A stretch of 64,000 nucleotides of DNA from NCBI GenBank assembly GCA_026125285.1, contig JAHCLO010000001.1, positions 422,303-486,302 of the forward strand, written 5' to 3'. Shown one piece after another: positions 25,753 through 33,739 of the stretch. The notes beneath the pieces are model-generated. The model was not told the origin of the DNA. It saw only the letters and a list, made by a program, of their open reading frames with translations, and did no database searches. Position 1 is the stretch's first letter; each line of letters begins with the position of its first letter. This DNA comes from Verrucomicrobiia bacterium (GTDB taxonomy: Bacteria > Verrucomicrobiota > Verrucomicrobiia > Limisphaerales > JADLHS01). The translations under genes and the position numbers were made by a program.

Positions 25753-28101
25753 ATGAAATCATTACCCTCTCTCGCCCAACCCCGGATGCAGGGTCGAGCA
25801 CAATCCCGCCGGCGAACTCCTGCGGCCACCCGCGTTACCGTCCGCGTCGAGGAACTGATCCTGCCAACCTACCTGCCCGCCGCGCCGGACAAGAATCCGA
25901 TGTTTCTCGAAAAGCGGATCTATCAAGGGAGCAGCGGCAAGGTCTATCCGCTGCCGTTTACCGATCGTATTGCCGAGCAGCCCGTGGCCCGGAGTTGGAA
26001 GGCCGTCTGGATTGAGAATGAGTTTCTTCGCGTGCTGGTGTTGCCGGAGATCGGCGGCCGCATTCATGCGATGCTGGACAAGACCAATGGTTACGACCTG
26101 ATCTACAATCAGCCCGTCATTAAGCCCGCGCTCGTCGGCCTGGCCGGGCCGTGGCTTTCCGGCGGCATCGAATTCAACTGGCCGCAGCATCATCGGCCCG
26201 CGACATTCCTGCCAGTGGATTGGGAAATCCAATCCCACGCCGACGGCGCGAAAACGATCTGGTGCAGTGATCACGACCCGTTGCAGCGCATGAAAGGGAT
26301 GCACGGCATTTGCCTGCATCCGAATCGGGCCTGTCTGGAACTCAAAGTGCGCGCCTACAATCGTACGCCACACGTGCAAACGTTTCTCTGGTGGGCCAAC
26401 GTCGCGACGCAGGTTCACGAGGCGTATCAGAGCTTCTTTCCGCCGGACGTACATTGCGTTGCCGACCATGCGCGCCGTTCAATGAGCGGATATCCGCTGG
26501 CCCAGGGACATTATTACGGCGTGAATTACGGCCAACGTGGAGAAAAGGGTGTTCCGGCTAGTGAAGGGCCGGCGCAATTCGTGCCTCGGCACTGCCGCGA
26601 GAAATCGGCAATTGGCTCTCGGCGCTCAACACTTCCCCACTACGCACCCAACGATCTGTCCTTCTACGCCAACATTCCCGTGCCCACCTCCTACATGGCC
26701 GTGGGCAGCAAGCAGGATTTTTTCGGCGGCTACGATTTCAAGGCGCAGGCTGGCATCATTCACATTGCCAACCACCACATTTCGCCGGGCAAGAAACAAT
26801 GGACCTGGGGCAACCACGAATTCGGCTACGCGTGGGATCGCAACTTGACCGAGCCGGATGCGGACGGGATTTGCTGGCCTTACATCGAGATCATGGCTGG
26901 CGTTTATACCGACAACCAACCCGACTTCAGCTGCCTGCAACCGGGCGAAACCAAGTCGTGGAGTCAGTATTGGTATCCGATTCAGAAAATTGGCCCGGCT
27001 CAACACGCGAATCTGGACGCTGCCGTGAGCTTGGTGCTCAGGAAAAAAGATTTCCGGATCGGCATCGCAGTGACGCGGGCTATTCCCCGGGCCGTGGTCC
27101 GGCTCGAACGCGCCAACCATTCCTCTGCGGCTGAATGGAACGTCAACCTGTCTCCAGGAAAACCATTTATCCTCAGCAGCCCCCAAGCAATCAAGCCTTG
27201 GAGGATTGGGGAAACCGTATTGCGGGTGCTGGACCGTTCCGGCAGTGAGATCATTGCCTACCGACCCAGATTGCCCGTGAAAGCCAAAGTGCCCGCACCC
27301 GCCAGCGAACCGCCCGCACCGGAGGACATCGCCAGCGCTGACGAGCTTTTCGTCATCGGACTCCATCTGGATCAATACCGCCACGCCACCCGCTGTCCGA
27401 CGCTCTACTGGCGCGAGGCGTTGCGGCGCGACCCCTGCGACGCCCGCTGCAACAATGCGCTGGGGCTTTGGCATCTCAAACGCGGTGAATTTGCCCTGGC
27501 CGAAACGCATTTCCGCCGCGCCATCGAACGTCTAACTCAGCGCAATGCGAATCCGCATGACGGCGAAGCGTATTACAACCTCGGCCTCTGCCTGCGTTAT
27601 CTCGGTCGCGAAGATGAGGCCTATGCTGCGTTCTACAAATCAACCTGGAATCAAGCCTGGGCCGCTGCGGGTTATCATGCGCTGGCAGAAATTGACTGCA
27701 CCCGCCGGGATTGGGCCACCGCGCTGGATCATCTGAATCGCTCGCTCCGTTTCAACCCGGACAATCTGCGCGCGCGAAATCTGAAAGTCCTGGTCTTGCG
27801 GAAACTCACCCGCGTTGGCCGCGCGGCACGCCGGATTCAAATGACAAGAATGAAGCTGGAAGAAGCCGCGACGGCTCTCCTGCGGGAAACGTTGGCGCTG
27901 GACCCGATGGACTCGTGGGCACGCTGGCTCAACGGGGAAAGGCCAACTGGCGATTTGCAGACCGCGCTGGATCTCACCCACGACCTCGCCCGCGCGGGTC
28001 TTCACGCGGAGGCCATTGAATTACTTGGAAGCGTCGCCCACCGGGCCTCGGCCAGGAACTCTCCCCGCCCACGAAGTCGCAACGCGTGGCCAACACCGTA
28101 A
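25753..28101 (+). CDS. DUF5107 domain protein with TPR repeats, apparently C-terminally truncated
   Basis: About 782 residues. The DUF5107 domain begins near LPTYLPAAPDKNPMFLEKRI and includes VLPEIGGRIHAMLDKT, GGIEFNWPQHHRP and NIPVPTSYM, a carbohydrate-mutarotase-like fold. Tetratricopeptide repeats occupy about 600-740 (NALGLWHLKRGEFALAETHF, YYNLGLCLRYLGREDEAYAA). Family members I know continue for several hundred more residues with further TPRs. Here the frame ends soon after ARAGLHAEAIELL with an unrelated Arg/Pro-rich tail (SARNSPRPRSRNAWP), so the 3' end looks lost. The ATG at 25753 is chosen because the upstream frame overlaps the divergent permease gene. Confidence 0.8.
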   Translation: MKSLPSLAQPRMQGRAQSRRRTPAATRVTVRVEELILPTYLPAAPDKNPMFLEKRIYQGSSGKVYPLPFTDRIAEQPVARSWKAVWIENEFLRVLVLPEIGGRIHAMLDKTNGYDLIYNQPVIKPALVGLAGPWLSGGIEFNWPQHHRPATFLPVDWEIQSHADGAKTIWCSDHDPLQRMKGMHGICLHPNRACLELKVRAYNRTPHVQTFLWWANVATQVHEAYQSFFPPDVHCVADHARRSMSGYPLAQGHYYGVNYGQRGEKGVPASEGPAQFVPRHCREKSAIGSRRSTLPHYAPNDLSFYANIPVPTSYMAVGSKQDFFGGYDFKAQAGIIHIANHHISPGKKQWTWGNHEFGYAWDRNLTEPDADGICWPYIEIMAGVYTDNQPDFSCLQPGETKSWSQYWYPIQKIGPAQHANLDAAVSLVLRKKDFRIGIAVTRAIPRAVVRLERANHSSAAEWNVNLSPGKPFILSSPQAIKPWRIGETVLRVLDRSGSEIIAYRPRLPVKAKVPAPASEPPAPEDIASADELFVIGLHLDQYRHATRCPTLYWREALRRDPCDARCNNALGLWHLKRGEFALAETHFRRAIERLTQRNANPHDGEAYYNLGLCLRYLGREDEAYAAFYKSTWNQAWAAAGYHALAEIDCTRRDWATALDHLNRSLRFNPDNLRARNLKVLVLRKLTRVGRAARRIQMTRMKLEEAATALLRETLALDPMDSWARWLNGERPTGDLQTALDLTHDLARAGLHAEAIELLGSVAHRASARNSPRPRSRNAWPTP

Positions 28102-28122
28102 GGAGAATGGCCGACATCATGA

Positions 28123-29571
28123 TCAGGGTTCGCTGACCTGCTCGGTCGGCTTAACGAAAGGTTGGGGGAGCAAGTCGTGAACCGCGCCGATAATTAACCC
28201 TTCCGTCTCCATCGCAAGCCGCGCAGGCAATCCATAAAAGATCATCGCGCCGCTGCCTTCGTAGCCGCCCTCCCGGAGTATCCGTTCCGAGGGAATGTAG
28301 CAGGGCACGTCGTTGGCGTAAGCGTTGACCCACAATCTGGCGGAGTCAAACTCCCGTTTTAATCGCAGCGAATAATCCACCACCACTTCGCCCGGTAGAA
28401 AAACCATGGCAAGTTCGTTGTCGAAATTCCAAGTCTGCACCAGGTAAGGCAGGTGGGTGGGAAGAGATTCGCCCCTGTCCAACTTGGCCAGCGTCCAGCG
28501 CGCGTGATAGCCGGAGTAACCCTGGTCCAGCGCGCGTTGCTCCCATTCGGCGCGCGTGGGCAGCGGTTCAAAAGGCAGTTCCACCTGCCGGGTGCGGCAG
28601 GTAAGCGCGCCGTTGACCGGTGTCAAAGGTCGAGCGAGCAGGGCATTGATGTTTGCGGTAATTTCCTGTCCGTGCTGCCGGGCCAGTTTCAGTCCGGTGC
28701 GAGGATGTGGATTGGCGTCCGCTCCGCAGCCGATGCCCACGAGCACCACCGCGCCCGGATGATCGCGCTCCAGAATTTCCTGAGCGTAGCCCGCCCAGTC
28801 ACCGCAGACCTGGTTGAAATCTCCGCCCAGCGTCGTGCAGTGACAGGCGTAACTGGTGAACAAGGCGCGAAGTCTGGCCCGGCGATCCGTGACCGTAAGC
28901 ACGGGCAAATCGTGATCCACCGGCCCGCCCGGGGTGCGGCGATTGGCGGCAAAACCCGCCTTGCTCCGGCCCCAATTCAACCTGCCGGGTTTGCGCTGGC
29001 GCAACGCCTCCAAGGCGACCTGCTCAATGGCATCCACCAGTTCACGCGTGTATCGTTCGACGCGCGCGAGCTGGTCCGGCGGCAACGGTTCGCCAAAAAG
29101 GGTTTCCAGATTACCCCCCAGACACGGCGTGGTATGACTGTGCGTCGAGCAAATCGCGACCCGTTCCGGCGCGATGCGCTTCTTCCGTTGGAGACGCCTC
29201 ACCACTTCGTCGCGGACGTGGCGTGGCACGCCGATGCTATCCACCGTGATCAACAGGGCGGGACCTTCCTTGTCGGAGCCAATCGCCAGAGCTTTGGTCC
29301 ACAACCACTGGGTCACTTCAATGGATTCTGTTTTGCGCACAGCATAGCCGCTGAGGCGAACCGGATAGGCGGGCGTGATGTCCTTCCGGGCGACGCCAAT
29401 CTGGTACAGGCGGCCCGATTCAGCGGACATGACGGTCACTCCCGGCAAGCCCAGACCAAGGCAACCCATGATACAGAGTAGGACTTTCAAAGCTATGCTT
29501 TGCCATCGTGCGTCGCTCGCCGTCAGTCGAATCGAAATCCCGGAGTGGCTCGTATGGCGCGGGGTCATCAT
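28123..29571 (-). CDS. Neutral/alkaline ceramidase-like hydrolase
   Basis: About 482 residues with a hydrophobic export segment (ALKVLLCIMGCLGLGLPGV). The domain starts QIGVARKDITPAYPVRLSGY, the signature of the neutral/alkaline non-lysosomal ceramidase N-terminal family. VAICSTHSHTTPCLGG and FTSYACHCTTLGGDFNQVCGDWAG give the His/Asp metal-site motifs, and VVLVGIGCGADANPHPR follows. Many bacterial homologues of this family hydrolyse substrates other than ceramide, so the substrate is open. It starts at the double ATG 29571/29568; the upstream in-frame extension to 29595 is unlikely. Confidence 0.86.
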   Translation of the reverse strand: MMTPRHTSHSGISIRLTASDARWQSIALKVLLCIMGCLGLGLPGVTVMSAESGRLYQIGVARKDITPAYPVRLSGYAVRKTESIEVTQWLWTKALAIGSDKEGPALLITVDSIGVPRHVRDEVVRRLQRKKRIAPERVAICSTHSHTTPCLGGNLETLFGEPLPPDQLARVERYTRELVDAIEQVALEALRQRKPGRLNWGRSKAGFAANRRTPGGPVDHDLPVLTVTDRRARLRALFTSYACHCTTLGGDFNQVCGDWAGYAQEILERDHPGAVVLVGIGCGADANPHPRTGLKLARQHGQEITANINALLARPLTPVNGALTCRTRQVELPFEPLPTRAEWEQRALDQGYSGYHARWTLAKLDRGESLPTHLPYLVQTWNFDNELAMVFLPGEVVVDYSLRLKREFDSARLWVNAYANDVPCYIPSERILREGGYEGSGAMIFYGLPARLAMETEGLIIGAVHDLLPQPFVKPTEQVSEP

Positions 29572-29616
29572 GTGACTGCAATGGACGGATTCCAAGTTCC
29601 AACTGTACGGCTGCGC

Positions 29617-30147
29617 TCAGAATTGGTCTTCCTTCTCCTTGAACAACACGTTGAAAGTGGTCAGGGAACCATAGCAGCGGGTAACGTATTGCTGCATCTC
29701 AACCTTCTCGCCATCCGTTAGTTTTTCGTGCGCGTTGATCTTCTGTTCCAGCACGCGGAGATTGTTGCGCACCATAACGATCTTGTGAAAGAAGGTTTCC
29801 AGGGGCACTTCCTTGGTTTGCAGCGTTGGATCGGCCGGATGCAGGACCAGTTTTCCGCCGTGCCAGCGTGCGCCCAGTTGCGTTACCTCTGCCTCGGGAT
29901 TTGCCAGACCAAGTCTGTGGATGGTGGTCTCAACGGTTGTTTCCAGAAACTGTTTCAACGGCATCCCCAAACCTGTGATGTTCGCCTGCGCCTCCGCCGG
30001 CTCCAGACCCGCCGCCTCCGGTGCAACCGTACGTTTGCCGTCGGTGAACAGAATCTCCGCCGTGGTTTCCGAAATGGACTTCACAGTGCCCAGCCCATAT
30101 TGCGGATGGCGGACACTCATGCCGAGATGAAGCAACTCGATTTTCAT
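29617..30147 (-). CDS. Conserved hypothetical protein with Tudor-like N-terminus
   Basis: A 176-residue protein. The N-terminal block [19 protein letters not shown] with [13 protein letters not shown] resembles the small Tudor-like fold seen at the C-terminus of UvrD and CarD-like proteins. The rest is helical with a charged C-terminal segment ([18 protein letters not shown]). No enzymatic motif is visible. The ATG start is at 30147, next to the tRNA gene. I cannot assign a role. Confidence 0.72.
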   Translation of the reverse strand: MKIELLHLGMSVRHPQYGLGTVKSISETTAEILFTDGKRTVAPEAAGLEPAEAQANITGLGMPLKQFLETTVETTIHRLGLANPEAEVTQLGARWHGGKLVLHPADPTLQTKEVPLETFFHKIVMVRNNLRVLEQKINAHEKLTDGEKVEMQQYVTRCYGSLTTFNVLFKEKEDQF

Positions 30148-30254
30148 GAATTCCGTTTACCACGGATGCGAGCCGATGGGGACAAAAAACTTTGAGGTTC
30201 CTGCTCCACGAGCTTCCTCGAATCACAACCTGTTGGAATGCCTCCTCTTGGAAG

Positions 30255-30329
30255 TGGAGCCAATGGTCGGGATTGAACCGACGACCTACGGTTTACGAAA
30301 CCGTTGCTCTGCCACTGAGCTACTTTGGT
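30255..30329 (-). tRNA. tRNA-Thr (anticodon CGU), with abnormal acceptor stem
   Basis: On the minus strand the cloverleaf is clear. The D arm is GCTC..GAGC, the anticodon arm ACGGT-TTCGTAA-ACCGT has CGT at 34-36, the T arm is GTCGG-TTCAATC-CCGAC, and CCA is encoded (30255-30257). The acceptor 3' strand is CATTGGC, but the 5' strand is ACCAAAG instead of the expected GCCAATG. This gives A1-C72 and A6-A67 mismatches. All other stems pair fully. The change sits at the 5' end of the gene, on the side facing the accessory region. Confidence 0.85.
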
Positions 30330-30524
30330 GTCCACAGGCTGCAAAGTCGAGGAAACCCAACAATATCAGGCATTCCCGCGATTTCTTGCAGCGTAGAGCA
30401 ACCGACACCGAGATGCAAGAAGATGCACGGAAAGGCACCGAAAACCCGGTTTTTGAGCAAGTCTTTGAGCAAGTCATTTTTCAGGTGTTCCGACTCCAGA
30501 TCGGAAATTCGACCGGCGTCAGCC

Positions 30525-32174
30525 CTAGCAGCCTGTCGGACTTAGGAAACGCGATTTTTTGCGGGCGGATTGAACAGGTGTGCGGCGTGCGCGTCTGAAA
30601 CACATGGCCACCCGCTTCGTTCCCATTGATCGCGACACCCCGCTGCTACTCCCGCCCAACCTGCGCGACTGGGTGCCCGCCGATCACCTCGTTCACTTCA
30701 TCCTCGATGCCGTTGACGCCCTCGATCTGCGCCAGGTCAGGGTCAACACCCGTGGCACCGGCAGCGAACAATACCCGCCGCACCTGCTGCTGGGATTGCT
30801 GATCTACAGTTACGCCACCGGCACGTTCGGCAGCCGTCGCATCGAGCAGAGCACTTACGACAGCGTGCCCGTGCGCCTGCTCACCGCCGACACCCATCCC
30901 GACCACGACACGCTCTGCACCTTCCGCCGCGAAAATCAGGCCCTGCTCACCGAGAGCTTCGTGAAAGTGCTGCAACTGGCCCGACAACTCAAAGTGCTCA
31001 AGTTCGGCCAGCTCACCGTGGCCGCCGACGGCACCAAGGTTCTGGCCAACGCCAGCAAGCACAGCGCCGTCAGCTACCAACGCGCCGGGGAAATGATCGA
31101 ACAGCTCGAATTGGAGGTGAAACAACTCCTGGCCAAAGCCGAGCAAGCCGATGCGACGCCGTTGCAGGACGGACTGACGATCCCCGGGGAAATCATCCGT
31201 CGCCAGGAACGCAAGGCCGCCCTGGCGCAGGCCCGGGCGGAGATTGAGGCGCGTGCCCAAGCCCGGTATGCGGCCCAACTGGCCGAACACGAAGCGAAGC
31301 TGGCTGAACGGGCGGCCAAAAAGGAACGCGGTGAAAAGGTCGGGGGCCAACCGCCCCAAGCCCCGACCCCGGAACCCGACGCGAAGGAACAATACAACTT
31401 CACCGATGCGGAAAGCCGGATCATGAAGGCGGGCAGCGGGAATCATTTCGAGCAGAGCTACAATGCGCAGGCGGCGGTGGAAGTGGAGAGCCGTTTGATC
31501 GTGGGCGAACGCGTGAGCCAGTCGCCCAATGACAAAGCGGAACTGGTGCCGACGCTGGCGAGCGTGCCCGCCGAAGCGGGCGACCTGGCGGTGGCGCTGG
31601 TGGACAGCGGCTTCTTCAGCGCCGCGGCGGTGCAGCAGATCGAACAAACCGCGGCTGGAAAAGCCACCGGCACGACGGTGTATGCGGCGGTGGAGAAAAC
31701 GGGGCATCATCGGAGCGTGGCTGACTTGGAAAAACAACCGGACCCCGAAGCGCCCGCGCCCGGTGCGAGTATGATCGAAGTGATGCGCCACCGGCTGAAG
31801 ACCAGCGGCGGCAAGCAACTCTACAAGCTGCGCCAGCAAACCGTGGAGCCGGTGTTCGGCATTATCAAGTCGGTGCTGGGGTTCCGGCAGTTTCGGTTGC
31901 GCGGACGACAGAGAGTGTCGTTGGAATGGACGCTGGTCTGCCTGGCCTACAACCTCAAACGGCTGCACCGGCTGGGCGCGGGCCTGAAACTGGCGGGAGC
32001 GGCCTGAAAAAGCGGGCGGAGCGCCGCAAAATCAGCCTGCTCCCGGTGGGAGTCGCTGCGGCCCGCCTCGGAACCAGACTTTAGCCCTGGTCCAGACCCC
32101 GTTTTCTCAACCGCACCGATGGCTACCACCACGAACTGACCCTGCGCCCGGAGCTAAGTCCGACAGGCTGCTAG
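30525..32174. mobile_element. Intact IS1182-like insertion sequence with CTAG target duplication
   Basis: The terminal inverted repeats are CAGCCTGTCGGACTTAG at 30529-30545 and its exact reverse complement at 32154-32170. They enclose one transposase gene, so the element is 1642 bp. CTAG lies directly outside both ends (30525-30528 and 32171-32174), consistent with a 4-bp target-site duplication. Intact ends and frame suggest recent insertion. Confidence 0.9.
30604..32007 (+). CDS. IS1182-family DDE transposase
   Basis: A 467-residue transposase starting MATRFVPIDRDTPLLLPPNL. The N-terminal region contains YPPHLLLGLLIYSYATGTFGSR and HDTLCTFRRENQ. The catalytic DDE region includes VAADGTKVLANASKH and LAVALVDSGFFSA, and the final Glu lies in KLRQQTVEPVFGIIKSVLGF. 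A coiled-coil charged insertion (about 170-260) separates the two Asp motifs. The ATG at 30604 is used; the upstream in-frame extension crosses towards the inverted repeat. The frame is intact. Confidence 0.92.
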   Translation: MATRFVPIDRDTPLLLPPNLRDWVPADHLVHFILDAVDALDLRQVRVNTRGTGSEQYPPHLLLGLLIYSYATGTFGSRRIEQSTYDSVPVRLLTADTHPDHDTLCTFRRENQALLTESFVKVLQLARQLKVLKFGQLTVAADGTKVLANASKHSAVSYQRAGEMIEQLELEVKQLLAKAEQADATPLQDGLTIPGEIIRRQERKAALAQARAEIEARAQARYAAQLAEHEAKLAERAAKKERGEKVGGQPPQAPTPEPDAKEQYNFTDAESRIMKAGSGNHFEQSYNAQAAVEVESRLIVGERVSQSPNDKAELVPTLASVPAEAGDLAVALVDSGFFSAAAVQQIEQTAAGKATGTTVYAAVEKTGHHRSVADLEKQPDPEAPAPGASMIEVMRHRLKTSGGKQLYKLRQQTVEPVFGIIKSVLGFRQFRLRGRQRVSLEWTLVCLAYNLKRLHRLGAGLKLAGAA

Positions 32175-32221
32175 CGGCACATCGTCAACTCGAACAGTGA
32201 TACCGCGAAGGCGCTGCTCAA

Positions 32222-32383
32222 TCATGCCGAGGTCTTCTTTCTCGGCCTGCCTTTCGGCCAACCGCCCTTCTTGGCGTTGCGCCGCGCCGCCGCCGCCTTG
32301 GCGGGGCTGGTGGCCCGACCGCCGAGCGATGCCAGAACAGCACTGATGTCGGCTCCGCACTTCGGACATTTCAATTTGCTCAT
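32222..32383 (-). CDS. Small zinc-ribbon protein with basic AT-hook-like tail
   Basis: A 53-residue protein reading MSKLKCPKCGADISAVLA at the N-terminus, half of a zinc ribbon (CPKC). A Gly/Ala/Lys/Arg-rich tail ends WPKGRPRKKTSA, and GRPRKK resembles an AT-hook. The reading is supported by a sensible start, typical codon choice and a stop just beyond the basic tail. It is encoded 48 bases beyond the right end of the IS, antisense to the recombinase. A DNA-binding role is likely from composition only. Confidence 0.6.
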   Translation of the reverse strand: MSKLKCPKCGADISAVLASLGGRATSPAKAAAARRNAKKGGWPKGRPRKKTSA

Positions 32384-32506
32384 TCGAGTTCAGTATCGCC
32401 GACTCACCAGTCATCGTCACGTTTCAGTTGGCAAGCGTTCGAGTGACCCAGAGGGCACGCCACACCAGTCCTGCCGAACCCAGAAAAGTGCAGGATTCGA
32501 GGCTCT

Positions 32507-32562
32507 GTCAAATCTCCAAACGCTCGTTTAAGGATTTGACAATACCCATCCAGCCGGGTATT
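32507..32562. promoter_or_regulatory. Nested palindromes upstream of the serine recombinase (possible res/operator site)
   Basis: The first palindrome is GTCAAATC-tcc-AAACG-ct-CGTTT-aag-GATTTGAC (32507-32540), in which both the outer 8-mers and the inner 5-mers are perfect reverse complements. The second follows directly: AATACCC-N8-GGGTATT (32541-32562). They overlap the promoter and end 9 bases before the recombinase ATG, as expected for recombinase binding or crossover sites that also repress the gene. Confidence 0.65.
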
Positions 32563-32564
32563 GT
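32536..32564 (+). promoter_or_regulatory. Sigma-70-type promoter of the serine recombinase
   Basis: TTGACA (32536-32541), a 17-base spacer, then TATTGT (32559-32564). The expected transcription start is at or next to the ATG at 32572, so the message may be leaderless. The -10 and -35 elements lie inside the palindromes described above. Confidence 0.6.
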
Positions 32565-32571
32565 AGGGGCA

Positions 32572-33306
32572 ATGACTGGGAAATTCGTCGCCTACTACCG
32601 GGTCAGCACAACCAAACAGGGGATCAACGGCCTTGGCATGGATGCCCAGCGGGACGCCGTGGCCAGATACCTCAATGGCGGAGACTGGAAGTTGATTGCC
32701 GAGTTTGCGGAGGTTGAAAGTGGCAAACGCAATGACCGGCAGGAAATGGAAAAGGCCATTGCCCTCTGCCGCAAGGAAGGCGCGACCCTGCTGATCGCCA
32801 AGCTCGACCGTTTGGCCCGCAACGCAGCCTTTCTGCTGAACCTCCGTGACAGCGGGGTGGCTTTTGTGGCCGCAGACATGCCCCACGCCGACAAGTTCAC
32901 GGTCGGGATCATGGCGCTGGTAGCCGAGAAGGAGCGCGACATGATCTCGCAGCGGACCCGCGATGGGCTGGCCGCTGCCCGACGGCGTGGGATCAAACTT
33001 GGCAATCCCCGCCCCGCACAGGCTTTGAAGGTCGCTCAGGCCGCAAATTTGGCATCTGCGGATGCCTACGCCCGGCGACTGCTTCCTGTTGTGAAGGAAA
33101 TCCGGGCCGCGCACGTCACAGCCTTGCGACAAATCGCCCAGTGCCTGAATGCTCGTGGGTATAAAACTCCCCACGGCAAAGCGTTCAAGGCACAGAGTGT
33201 AAAGAACCTGTTGGAGCGCGTTGCTGGCTCAGCGGCGGCTCCAGAACCCGACCAGAACGACCGGAACGGCAAGCGCGTTCGCTCCAAAGTCGTAATCGAC
33301 CCGTAA
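32572..33306 (+). CDS. Serine recombinase (resolvase/invertase family)
   Basis: A 244-residue serine recombinase. The catalytic Ser is in AYYRVSTTKQGINGLGM. Other N-terminal-domain motifs are LIAKLDRLARNAAFLLNL (Arg residues of the active site), DMPHADKFTVGIMALVAEKE and RDMISQRTRDGLAAAR. The C-terminal part has a helix-turn-helix-like segment (ALRQIAQCLNARGYKTPHGK). It would cut and rejoin DNA at short palindromic sites, and two palindromes lie just upstream. The ATG at 32572 is used because the longer frame upstream crosses the promoter and palindromes. Confidence 0.92.
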   Translation: MTGKFVAYYRVSTTKQGINGLGMDAQRDAVARYLNGGDWKLIAEFAEVESGKRNDRQEMEKAIALCRKEGATLLIAKLDRLARNAAFLLNLRDSGVAFVAADMPHADKFTVGIMALVAEKERDMISQRTRDGLAAARRRGIKLGNPRPAQALKVAQAANLASADAYARRLLPVVKEIRAAHVTALRQIAQCLNARGYKTPHGKAFKAQSVKNLLERVAGSAAAPEPDQNDRNGKRVRSKVVIDP

Positions 33307-33310
33307 TCCC

Positions 33311-33682
33311 ATGCCCACGCGAAAGAAAAAGACCAGCGTGCCACTCGAAGTCCTCGACGACGCATCGACCAGCCGGATCATTGAAATGCTTCACGGCGAC
33401 CACTACTGGCACGACCGCATCCGGCGCTTGCTTGCCACCGCCGGTTTCACCTTGCGCCGCATCGAACAGGAAGAAGCCCACCCCGTCTGGATCATGCACC
33501 TGACGCGCACGTCGTTCGATCTGGCCGCCGATAATCCCACGGCGGCCAAGCAGATCAGGAAAATCCTCTGCAAGGGCGGGGTCAAAATCCGCCGGAACGA
33601 ACTGAGCATCGTCAGCCGCAACCGAGATTGGATCAGTTGTGCCTTTGTTTTGCAACTGGGCGCACCCGGCGTCTTGAACTGA
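33311..33682 (+). CDS. Hypothetical protein, 123 aa
   Basis: Starts MPTRKKKTSVPLEVLDDAST four bases after the recombinase stop, so it is probably co-transcribed. It is a mixed alpha/beta protein without export signal or recognised motif; VWIMHLTRTSFDLAADNPTA and CKGGVKIRRNELSIV are its most regular parts. The coding potential looks real (no stops, balanced composition, tight spacing), but I cannot assign a family. Confidence 0.6.
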   Translation: MPTRKKKTSVPLEVLDDASTSRIIEMLHGDHYWHDRIRRLLATAGFTLRRIEQEEAHPVWIMHLTRTSFDLAADNPTAAKQIRKILCKGGVKIRRNELSIVSRNRDWISCAFVLQLGAPGVLN

Positions 33683-33739
33683 CGGTTCAAACTTGGCACA
33701 CATTGCGTCATGGGCCGCGCCGCTTCCAGTTTCACCGCC

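Noticed and set aside
30348..30528. Possible phage integrase remnant between tRNA and IS
   Set aside because: A 12-base direct repeat (GAGCAAGTCTTT) and a short Ser/Cys-rich frame are present, but no integrase motif can be read.
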